Assembly: GCA_030592835.1 (NCBI GenBank)
Contig: JAUVIJ010000077.1
Span: 1 to 8,392, forward strand
Direction: 5' to 3'
Length of the DNA: 8,392 nt
Origin: Candidatus Cloacimonadota bacterium
GTDB lineage: Bacteria > Cloacimonadota > Cloacimonadia > Cloacimonadales > TCS61
Each line of letters opens with the position of its first letter. Position 1 is the stretch's first letter. The translations under genes were made by a program, and so were the position numbers. Positions 1 through 5,609 of the stretch are shown here, in pieces. The notes beneath the pieces were generated by a model. That model searched no databases and was not told the origin of the DNA. It saw only the letters and a program-made list of their open reading frames with translations.

Positions 1-245
1 ACGTCGTTTTCCTGGCAGAAATCATAAATGAGTTCAGCTCCATGAACACATAATTTTGCTTTCAAGCTGTCCTGAGGGTAATAGATCCCGGAATGAATGA
101 CTTCGCTGTTGCGACTGCTGGTGTGACGTCCTAATGAATCTTCTTTTTCGACAACGACAACATCTTCATGAACACGGGAGAGTCTTTCTGCAATAGCCAA
201 CCCAACGGCTCCAGCTCCAATTATCAGGATATTTACTTTTTCCAT
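1..245 (-). CDS. LhgO-like FAD-dependent oxidoreductase, N-terminal part (runs off left edge)
   Basis: Only the first 81 codons are visible. The protein opens with MEKVNILIIGAGAVG, a beta strand followed by a Rossmann dinucleotide-binding loop (GAGAVG, residues 10-15), and an acidic residue ends the second strand (VVVVEKE), as expected for the FAD ribose contact. The segment around residues 46-57 (SSRNSEVIHSGIYY) followed by SLKAKLCVHG matches the N-terminus of the L-2-hydroxyglutarate dehydrogenase/oxidase group (LhgO, L2HGDH) in the DAO superfamily. Such enzymes oxidise 2-hydroxyglutarate to 2-oxoglutarate using FAD. The substrate cannot be assigned from this fragment, and a related 2-hydroxyacid or glycerol-3-phosphate oxidase is possible. 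The start lies 5 nt after the panC stop. An AAGG just before the ATG is too close to be an ideal ribosome site, so coupling to panC is likely. Confidence 0.8.
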   Translation of the reverse strand, partial: MEKVNILIIGAGAVGLAIAERLSRVHEDVVVVEKEDSLGRHTSSRNSEVIHSGIYYPQDSLKAKLCVHGAELIYDFCQEND

Positions 246-250
246 ACCTT

Positions 251-1087
251 CTATTTGATTTCCAGATTATCAATCAAACGAGTTTTACCGGAGTAAGCGG
301 CAATTAGTATTCGACATCCTTTACTAAGCTGAGTCTCAGATCTCAAAGTATTCGGATTAACAATTTCAATATAATCAATTTTTAGCTCCGAATCAAGCAA
401 TATCCGTTTTATTTCAGTAGTAACAGACTCTGAATCTTTGATTCCCTTAGCAAACATTGCCTGAGCTTTCTTTAATGATCTATAAATATTCACTGCCCGA
501 TCCCGTTCTTTTTCTGAAAGATATTTATTACGGGAACTCATTGCCAATCCATCATCTTCCCTGATCAAAGGACAACCAATAACTTCAACGTTCATGTTCA
601 GGTCTGCAACCATTTTTCTAATGACAATGAGTTGCTGATAATCTTTCTCACCCAGGAAAATTTTATCAGGATTTATTATATTCAACAATTTTGCTACAAT
701 TGTAGTTACTCCCTTAAAATGAGTGGGACGGGATTTTCCACATAAAAAATCGGTAATCTCATCAACGGAAACCCAGGTTTTGTAATTCTGAGGGTACATA
801 AGAGCATCATCCGGTAGAAAAACATAATCAACATCATATTTGCCGAGTTTTTCGATATCTTTCCGGATATCACGGGGATAATTTGTAAGATCTTCCCCCG
901 GACCAAATTGTGCAGGATTAACATAGATACTGACAATAGTATGATCACAACTTCTCTGAGAGCTTTCAACCAAGCTGAGATGACCTTGATGAAAATACCC
1001 CATCGTGGGTACAAACCCTATACGACCTTTAAATTCAGAAGCAGCCTTACGCATTTCAGGAATTGAAGTTATCGTTTGTATTTTCAT
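251..1087 (-). CDS. panC: Pantothenate synthetase (pantoate--beta-alanine ligase)
   Basis: This cytoplasmic enzyme condenses pantoate with beta-alanine, using ATP through a pantoyl-adenylate, to make pantothenate, the precursor of coenzyme A. At 278 residues it has the usual family length. Visible signatures are PTMGYFHQGH (residues 27-36), which holds the HxGH nucleotide-binding motif (His33, His36); VNPAQFGPGEDL (56-67); GEKDYQQ (146-152); and REDDGLAMSSRN (176-187), which contains the KMSKS-like loop. The C-terminal dimerisation part ends in a typical DYIEIVNP stretch. The ATG start overlaps the panD stop by one base (TAATG), and no Shine-Dalgarno sequence precedes it, which fits translational coupling to panD. 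The pairing with panD places the two final pantothenate steps together. No panB (pantoate branch) is visible here. No truncation or odd residue was noticed. Confidence 0.97.
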   Translation of the reverse strand: MKIQTITSIPEMRKAASEFKGRIGFVPTMGYFHQGHLSLVESSQRSCDHTIVSIYVNPAQFGPGEDLTNYPRDIRKDIEKLGKYDVDYVFLPDDALMYPQNYKTWVSVDEITDFLCGKSRPTHFKGVTTIVAKLLNIINPDKIFLGEKDYQQLIVIRKMVADLNMNVEVIGCPLIREDDGLAMSSRNKYLSEKERDRAVNIYRSLKKAQAMFAKGIKDSESVTTEIKRILLDSELKIDYIEIVNPNTLRSETQLSKGCRILIAAYSGKTRLIDNLEIK

Positions 1088-1446
1088 TATGATCGGGAGA
1101 ATTTTTTATTATTATTGTCTTCTATTACGATCACTCTTGTGTGATAATTTTCAATTTCTTCCTCAGTCAACTGACCATAACAAGCGATAATAATTTTATC
1201 TCCGATACTAACTAATCTAGCTGCGGCACCATTGATACCAATAATCCCGCTACCCGATTGACCTTCGATGACATATGTGGCAAAACGATTGCCATTACTG
1301 ATATTATACACTTCTACTCTTTCGTTGACATTTATGCCGGTCGCTTCCAACAGAATCTTGTCAATTGTGATACTGCCAACATAGTTCAAATCACGAAAAG
1401 TAACATTGGCTCTATGTATTTTACCAAGCAACATAGTTCTTAACAT
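1087..1446 (-). CDS. panD: Aspartate 1-decarboxylase proenzyme
   Basis: PanD decarboxylates L-aspartate to beta-alanine, the substrate of PanC. It is made as a proenzyme that cleaves itself between Gly24 and Ser25, turning the serine into the catalytic pyruvoyl group. Here YVGS puts Gly24-Ser25 exactly at the family position. Other known active-site residues are also in register: Lys9, Tyr22, Arg54, Thr57, Tyr58 and Asn72, the last within INGAAA. The 119 residues match the usual 115-130 length. The ATG at 1446 is supported by GGGAGG at 1451-1456, 4 nt upstream, the clearest ribosome site inside the downstream half of the operon. A 60-nt gap separates panD from the transporter gene before it, and its stop overlaps the panC start by one base. 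The product should be an alpha/beta homotetramer in the cytoplasm. Confidence 0.97.
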   Translation of the reverse strand: MLRTMLLGKIHRANVTFRDLNYVGSITIDKILLEATGINVNERVEVYNISNGNRFATYVIEGQSGSGIIGINGAAARLVSIGDKIIIACYGQLTEEEIENYHTRVIVIEDNNNKKFSRS

Positions 1447-1506
1447 TTATCCTCCCAGTAATTTTGTTAATCATTTCTTTACCTTTGAACCGGATGCAGG
1501 GATGAA

Positions 1507-2748
1507 TCAGTTCTGTTCTTTCTGCCAGTTCAATGCAATTTCTCTTCCTTTTTTTTCATTAACTGTTTGCAAGAAGCAAAATCCTGCAATGAAAAAAACA
1601 AGAATTGATAATATCGACCACCTTTGGGAACCAGTTAACCGTGCAATTTCTCCGTAGATCAGGGGTCCGAGAATGGCTGCGATCTTCCCTGAAAATGAAT
1701 AAAAGCCAAAAAATTCAGCCATTTTCTCCTTCGGTGTTAGCAGGGCAAGCATGGTTCTACTACTGGATTGGCTTGATCCTATAGCAATACCGGCAACGAG
1801 TCCCACCAGGTAAAAGTCATTTATATTCCTGGCAAAAAAAGCACCTACAACAACTCCAATCCATATTAATAGAGTAATTGAAATAGATATTTTAGCACCG
1901 ATTTTATCCAGAATATACCCGAAAATAAAAGCTCCGGCAATGGAAGTTAATTGAGCAATAATAAAATATGTGATCAACTGTTTTTCAGACATATTGAAAC
2001 GGACAGCTCCGTAGATAGCTGCGAAACTGATCACTACAACAATTCCATCATTATAAATAAGATAACTGAAGATAAATTTCATTAGTTCTTTGAATTGTTT
2101 GACATGGTTTACCGATGTTTTGATCCTTCTAAACGCTACTTTAAAATAATTTGTCCTTTGAGTAATACCGCTCTTTTCTTTCAGCAGGATAAATGTGAAC
2201 AGGGAGAAAAAACCGAAAAAGAAAGAAACTGTGGGAAAAGTGAGTCTGGTCCAATTATTATGAACAAGAGGTAAAACCAGAAATAGTGATGTTAATCCAC
2301 CAACATAACCTACAGCCCAACCCCAACCAGAAACTTTACCCATATCCTTCCGATGAACAATATCGGATAACAAAGCGTTATAAAAGACATTAGCACTGTT
2401 AAAACCGAAATTTGCAATGATGAAAAAAATCATTCCAGTCTTAATATCACCTTCTTTGACAAAATACAGAAGAGCTGTAAAAATAATGGTAAGGTATGTA
2501 TTGTAAAATAGAAATTTCTTCTTCGCCCTGGAAAAATCAGCTATAGCACCAAATATCGGAGCTGATAAAGCAACCAGTAGTAATGAAATTGCCACAGATC
2601 TCCCCCAGAGTGCAGTCCCGATCTCGCCTTGGGCTACAACTACTTTGACGAAATATCTACTGTAGATTACTGTTACAATTATTGTTGTAAAAGATGAATT
2701 GGCAAAATCATATAATATCCAGCCGATAATATTCCTGGTTATTTTCAT
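1507..2748 (-). CDS. MFS transporter of the UMF1 (Atg22-like) family
   Basis: This is a 413-residue polytopic inner-membrane protein with about twelve hydrophobic segments by eye. The N-terminal GWILYDFANSSF (residues 9-20) is the hallmark of the UMF1 group of the major facilitator superfamily, related to yeast vacuolar effluxer Atg22. An MFS motif-A-like loop, GAIADFSRAKKK (67-78), follows the second membrane segment. Bacterial members mostly lack a known substrate, so none is assigned. The start codon overlaps the recF stop in an ATGA arrangement with only a weak GAG upstream, so translation is probably coupled to recF. The gene is followed 60 nt later by panD. Placement between recF and panDC hints at transport linked to pantothenate, beta-alanine or an amino acid, but this is inference from position only. 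Simple operon packing is equally possible. Confidence 0.88.
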   Translation of the reverse strand: MKITRNIIGWILYDFANSSFTTIIVTVIYSRYFVKVVVAQGEIGTALWGRSVAISLLLVALSAPIFGAIADFSRAKKKFLFYNTYLTIIFTALLYFVKEGDIKTGMIFFIIANFGFNSANVFYNALLSDIVHRKDMGKVSGWGWAVGYVGGLTSLFLVLPLVHNNWTRLTFPTVSFFFGFFSLFTFILLKEKSGITQRTNYFKVAFRRIKTSVNHVKQFKELMKFIFSYLIYNDGIVVVISFAAIYGAVRFNMSEKQLITYFIIAQLTSIAGAFIFGYILDKIGAKISISITLLIWIGVVVGAFFARNINDFYLVGLVAGIAIGSSQSSSRTMLALLTPKEKMAEFFGFYSFSGKIAAILGPLIYGEIARLTGSQRWSILSILVFFIAGFCFLQTVNEKKGREIALNWQKEQN

Positions 2749-3815
2749 AGCAATTTCTCAAGATCGATCATATCGAGATCGTATTCAAGATAATTATCCG
2801 GATTAGGCGTGACAATAAAAATCTGATATTTGTTTTCCAGGAGTTTTAAAATATTAGATGTTCTGAAAGAATCCAGATCAGCAAGGACATCATCAAACAT
2901 TAAAATCGGAGGTTCTGAATCCTGTTTATGAATAAGGTTTGCCTGCACAAATCGAAAAGCGATCGCTATGGTTCTCTGTTGACCATGTGAGGCATAGAAT
3001 CTAGCAGGTTGTTTGTCCAAATCTATCTGATAATCATCCAGATGAGGGCCAAGCAGACTGTAATGAACCTCCTCTTCCCTGCTCTTGATTTTCGCGATCT
3101 GTTGAAAAAAATTATCCTCGATTGATATTGTTCTGTTTTGAGGAAAAGAGAAATTATACTTGATCGCTATTTGTTCCACATCGTCTGAAATTCGGGATAC
3201 ATATAAATCTAACTGCTTTTTAAATTTCTTTAAATAAGAAATTCTTTTGTTAATTATTTCGACAGCACAAGATACGAACTGCTGATCCCAGGATCTTTTC
3301 TCAGCAGCTTTACTATCAGTTCTCAATAATTGATTTCTCTGTTTTAAGATTCTGAAGTATTGACGGAGAATTTTGATGTAGGAATAATCATATTGAGATA
3401 TAGAAAGGTCGAAAAAGGCTCTTCTGATTGCAGGTGGACCGGAGATAAGAAAAATATCCTGAGGTGAAAAATAAACCAGCTTTATGAATTGAAAAAGTTC
3501 ACTGGTTGTCTTAAGTAATTTTTCTCCGATCTTTATTCTTTTTTTTTCATTATTAAATCCGCAACTGATGGAGAGTTCATTCTGTTGATGGATAAATTCA
3601 CCCTTAATGTGAAAGAAAGAGGAATTAAAATTAACCAGTTCCTGGTCGTTTCTTGTTCGAAAAGATTTTCCTGTACCTAAATAATTAATTGCTTCAAGCA
3701 GGTTTGATTTGCCAATACCATTTTTCCCAACTATCAAAGCTCCGCCAGGAGGAAAATCTAAATTAAAATTATGATAATTCCTGAAATATTGTAAGTTTAT
3801 AGAACTGATATACAA
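2745..3815 (-). CDS. recF: DNA replication and repair protein RecF
   Basis: RecF is an SMC-like ABC ATPase that works with RecO and RecR to load RecA onto gapped DNA at stalled replication forks. The protein has 356 residues, the normal size. It begins MYISSINLQYFRNY, the typical first strand and FRNY motif. Walker A is GKNGIGKS (residues 30-37). A conserved SPQDIFLISGPPAIRR stretch (117-132) follows. Near the end are LLGPHLDD, the ABC signature SHGQQR (276-281), Walker B ILMFDD (through Asp308-Asp309) and the D-loop LADLD (311-315). The central part is a predicted helical, coiled region rich in Lys and Gln. The start codon is TTG at 3815, four bases after the dnaN stop, with no recognisable Shine-Dalgarno sequence. 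Reinitiation after dnaN is the likely mode of translation. The stop overlaps the next gene's start by four bases. Confidence 0.97.
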   Translation of the reverse strand: MYISSINLQYFRNYHNFNLDFPPGGALIVGKNGIGKSNLLEAINYLGTGKSFRTRNDQELVNFNSSFFHIKGEFIHQQNELSISCGFNNEKKRIKIGEKLLKTTSELFQFIKLVYFSPQDIFLISGPPAIRRAFFDLSISQYDYSYIKILRQYFRILKQRNQLLRTDSKAAEKRSWDQQFVSCAVEIINKRISYLKKFKKQLDLYVSRISDDVEQIAIKYNFSFPQNRTISIEDNFFQQIAKIKSREEEVHYSLLGPHLDDYQIDLDKQPARFYASHGQQRTIAIAFRFVQANLIHKQDSEPPILMFDDVLADLDSFRTSNILKLLENKYQIFIVTPNPDNYLEYDLDMIDLEKLL

Positions 3816-3819
3816 TTTA

Positions 3820-4938
3820 TTAAGATAATCGCAGAGGCATCAGCAGAAATCTGGCAGTATAATTATTTTCATTTTCTACATTAAAGAACAGAGCGGGTTC
3901 ATTTGCTTTCCCCATAAGGATTTCAACATTTTCCGATTCAATGACATTAATTATGGAATTCAGGTAGCGATAATTAAAAGCAATGGTAAGATCATTACCG
4001 TTATATTTACAGTCCTCGATTTTCTCATTCGCTTCACCCTCTTCCCTGTTTGCGGAATGGATTAACAAAGTGTTGTTCTTGAGTTCCAATTTCACTTTAA
4101 AGGTATCTTCAGAGGCAAGCAAACTTACCCTTTTAACTGCATTCTTCAATAGTTCTTTATTAATATTAAGAGTATTATTATTCTCGGTTGGAATGGCTTT
4201 TGTATAATCGGGAAACCTGCCTTCGATGATATGGGTGAATACAGTATAATTCCCGTATGCGAACATTACTCTATTAGATTCTATGAGGACAGCAACCTGC
4301 GGTATATCTACATGAATAACCTTATCCAGGAAAAGTAAACCCTTGGTAGGAATTATCTGTTCCACTGGTTCCGGAATATCGATATGGTTTTTAATCTTGA
4401 ACTCGGCGATCTTCTTTCCGTCTGTTGCAACCATTAATTGTTCATCGTTTGATAGTTTCCAGTATATCCCGGTGAAAATCGGTCTGTTAATTTCGGTAGA
4501 GACAGCAAAGTGAGTGTTCTCTATCATTTTCTTGAATAAGGGGGCATCCAGCTTAATTACATTCGTCAGATCCATTTGCGGAATTAAAGGGAATTGACTG
4601 CTTTCAGCACAGAGAAGATCAAAATCTGATCTTTCACAATGGATCCGAAGTATATCTTCTTCCATAGGAAATTGAATATTTGCTTCTGGAAGTGAATTCA
4701 TAATTTCATTCAGGTTTCGAGCAGAGACAGCAATTTTACCACTCTGAACTACCCGAGCTTCAAATTCAACAACTACGGTGATTTCCAAATCAGTAGCAGT
4801 GAATTTCAAAATATTGGTCTGTTCATCTGCTTCCAACAAGTAATTAGTTAATATTGGCATGGTATTTTTGCTGGGGACAATGTTGTATAAATGTTGTATG
4901 TTAGCCTGTAAATCCTGCTTATCAATTGAAAATTTCAT
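3820..4938 (-). CDS. dnaN: DNA polymerase III beta subunit (sliding clamp)
   Basis: DnaN forms the ring-shaped dimer that encircles DNA and tethers DNA polymerase III and many repair proteins. The chosen start gives 372 residues beginning MKFSIDKQDL, the canonical beginning of the family. An in-frame TTG 27 nt upstream (4965) is open, but the ATG at 4938 has GAGGAT about 5 nt ahead of it and is strongly preferred. Three clamp domains of about 120 residues each fit the length. Typical segments are SKNTMPILTNYLLEA near the N-terminus, FAVSTEINRPIFTGI at the start of the second domain, IEGRFPDYTKAIPT in the linker to the third, and the C-terminal RFLLMPLRLS, where the partner-binding pocket residues lie. 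It sits 84 nt after the HU gene and 4 nt before recF. No dnaA is adjacent in this window. Confidence 0.98.
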   Translation of the reverse strand: MKFSIDKQDLQANIQHLYNIVPSKNTMPILTNYLLEADEQTNILKFTATDLEITVVVEFEARVVQSGKIAVSARNLNEIMNSLPEANIQFPMEEDILRIHCERSDFDLLCAESSQFPLIPQMDLTNVIKLDAPLFKKMIENTHFAVSTEINRPIFTGIYWKLSNDEQLMVATDGKKIAEFKIKNHIDIPEPVEQIIPTKGLLFLDKVIHVDIPQVAVLIESNRVMFAYGNYTVFTHIIEGRFPDYTKAIPTENNNTLNINKELLKNAVKRVSLLASEDTFKVKLELKNNTLLIHSANREEGEANEKIEDCKYNGNDLTIAFNYRYLNSIINVIESENVEILMGKANEPALFFNVENENNYTARFLLMPLRLS

Positions 4939-4969
4939 GTTATCCTCTTCTAATTTGGAATTCAAGTAA

Positions 4970-5007
4970 AAATAAAAGCAATAGCAATAAAACTCTTGCT
5001 TTTATTT
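4970..5007 (-). terminator. AT-rich 12-bp inverted repeat between HU gene and dnaN (possible weak terminator or processing hairpin)
   Basis: Positions 4970-4981 and 4996-5007 are perfect reverse complements (12 bp) around a 14-nt loop. On the minus-strand transcript the hairpin starts 15 nt after the HU stop, and its 3' arm runs into a T-rich stretch (TTTTATTTTTAC), as in an intrinsic terminator. The stem has only two G-C pairs, so it would be a weak, leaky terminator. It could instead be an RNA-processing or stabilising hairpin that gives the abundant HU message a separate end. A shorter alternative pairing of AGCAA (4983-4987) with 4996-5000 is also possible. There is no experimental support. 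Confidence 0.4.
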
Positions 5008-5022
5008 AAAACAAATCATAAA

Positions 5023-5295
5023 CTACTTGACTGCTTCTTTCAATTTTTTTCCAGCTTTGAAAACCGGAACATTGCGAGCAGGAATATTGATTTTGGATTT
5101 TGTTTGTGGATTAACACCAGTTCTTGCTTTTCTTCTGTTAACTTTGAAAGTACCAAAACCAACGAGAGAAACTTTGTCGCCTTTTTCCAGTGCTAATGTA
5201 ATACCATCAATCACTGAATTCAAAGCGGTATTAGAAGCTTTTTTGGTGATATCGGAATCTTTGGCAATCTTAGCAACTAAATCTTGTCTGTTCAT
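5023..5295 (-). CDS. HU/IHF-family DNA-binding protein
   Basis: This is a 90-residue histone-like protein of the DNABII family that binds and bends double-stranded DNA as a dimer and helps organise the nucleoid. Seen in the sequence: an N-terminal helical pair (MNRQDLVAKIAKDSDITKKA), the turn GFGTF (residues 46-50), the basic beta arm with RKARTGVNPQT (55-65), which carries the intercalating Pro63, and the terminal PARNVPVFKAGKKLKEAV. This pattern fits HU better than IHF, although the homodimer or heterodimer state cannot be told. The ATG at 5295 is set by a strong AGGAGG at 5302-5307 with 6-nt spacing. A longer open frame starting with TTG at 5367 adds an unrelated hydrophobic leader and is rejected. 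It is the first gene of the leftward unit, diverging from the secreted peptidase. Confidence 0.96.
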   Translation of the reverse strand: MNRQDLVAKIAKDSDITKKASNTALNSVIDGITLALEKGDKVSLVGFGTFKVNRRKARTGVNPQTKSKINIPARNVPVFKAGKKLKEAVK

Positions 5296-5328
5296 GAATT
5301 TCCTCCTTTTCTTTATTGGGATAAATAC

Positions 5329-5364
5329 AAATATGAAAATTGCAATCGGGAAATTTCTTGTCAA
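5329..5364 (-). promoter_or_regulatory. Possible HU-operon promoter (consensus -35 hexamer, poor -10)
   Basis: A perfect TTGACA on the minus strand lies at 5359-5364, about 64 nt before the HU start. At 17-bp spacing the -10 position reads AATTTT, only 3 of 6 to consensus. A closer CATATT lies too far downstream. An alternative -10, TATACT (5435-5440, minus strand), would give a leader of about 130 nt but has no good -35. The organism's sigma-factor consensus is unknown, so this is only a candidate. Confidence 0.25.
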
Positions 5365-5447
5365 CAAAAAAATTCCCTAGATGCCCATTTAAAGGCACTT
5401 TCCGTGAAATTTAATTATTATTTACATCCGAAAAAGTATATTTACAC

Positions 5448-5484
5448 ACACCTTAACTATATGCAAAATAACAATATAGGGTGT
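5448..5484. repeat. Bulged 11-bp inverted repeat in the divergent control region
   Basis: ACACC (5448-5452) and CTATAT (5457-5462), separated by TTAA, are the exact complement of ATATAGGGTGT (5474-5484), with an 11-nt loop. The loop-proximal GCAAAA (5463-5468) can alternatively pair with TTTTGC (5484-5489), and the two pairings exclude each other. It may be an operator or chance in AT-rich DNA. Confidence 0.4.
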
Positions 5485-5510
5485 TTTGCTCTTATTTTGA
5501 CGTAACCAGT

Positions 5511-5540
5511 GTGAAATATCTTAATTTTTTTTATTATAAT
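5511..5540 (+). promoter_or_regulatory. Candidate promoter of the C25 peptidase gene
   Basis: A perfect TATAAT at 5535-5540 is preceded at 18 bp by GTGAAA (5511-5516), 4 of 6 to TTGACA. Transcription would begin near 5547, giving a leader of about 63 nt. The spacer holds an uninterrupted run of eight T (5525-5532). A second candidate just upstream is TTGACG (5497-5502), 17 bp, CTTAAT (5520-5525). The assignment assumes a housekeeping sigma of the usual type, which is not certain for this lineage. Confidence 0.45.
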
Positions 5541-5552
5541 CAGTTAAGAGAT
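5516..5552. repeat. Inverted repeat flanking the peptidase -10 element
   Basis: ATATCTTAA (5516-5524) and TTAAGAGAT (5544-5552) are inverted copies matching at 8 of 9 positions, 19 nt apart. They bracket TATAAT at 5535-5540, a layout typical of a repressor operator. No regulator gene is visible in the window. Confidence 0.35.
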
Positions 5553-5591
5553 CGTATCAGAGCTGGAATAATAATTGCATTCTTGAAATGT

Positions 5592-5603
5592 GGAGGTATG
5601 TAA
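5592..5603 (+). promoter_or_regulatory. Shine-Dalgarno plus start-stop ATG-TAA ahead of the peptidase start
   Basis: GGAGG (5592-5596) lies 13 nt before the peptidase ATG at 5610, which is somewhat long. Between them, ATG-TAA at 5598-5603 forms a one-codon frame in phase with the main gene. It blocks any in-frame extension and so fixes the start at 5610. Whether ribosomes use it is unknown. Confidence 0.55.
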
Positions 5604-5609
5604 AATATT

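Larger units (their letters stand above)
5296..5609. other. Divergent intergenic control region between HU gene and C25 peptidase gene
   Basis: This 314-bp stretch has no convincing coding frame. It contains the HU ribosome site (5302-5307), an imperfect inverted repeat enclosing a TTGACA on the minus strand (5348-5377), a short TGCC-N8-GGCA palindrome (5382-5397), a bulged inverted repeat (5448-5484), the peptidase promoter candidate (5511-5540) flanked by a 9-bp inverted repeat (5516-5552), and a GGAGG ribosome site (5592-5596). The rest is AT-rich with no further structure that I can see. Both divergent transcripts must start within it. Confidence 0.8.

Noticed and set aside
4939..4965. 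Longer DnaN start at an upstream TTG
   Set aside because: The ATG at 4938 has a good ribosome site and gives the canonical MKFSID start. The extra nine residues have no family counterpart.
5296..5367. Longer HU frame with a hydrophobic leader from a TTG
   Set aside because: The strong AGGAGG at 5302-5307 lies inside that extension and serves the ATG at 5295, which matches the HU N-terminus. HU proteins are not exported.
5027..5380. Plus-strand open frame of 117 codons opposite the HU gene
   Set aside because: It is antisense to a clear HU gene, lacks a recognisable family and has no good ribosome site. It is a coding-strand shadow.
5394..5407. GGCAC element resembling part of a sigma-54 promoter
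   Set aside because: The -12 GC at the required spacing is absent (GA instead), and no downstream gene start fits.
5442..5450. TTACACACA, similar to a DnaA box (7 of 9), near dnaN, as a hint of a replication origin
   Set aside because: A single imperfect match with no cluster, no dnaA gene and no clear unwinding element. The presence of dnaN alone does not mark an origin.
5598..5600. ATG at 5598 as the peptidase start
   Set aside because: It is followed immediately by an in-frame TAA, so translation must start at 5610.
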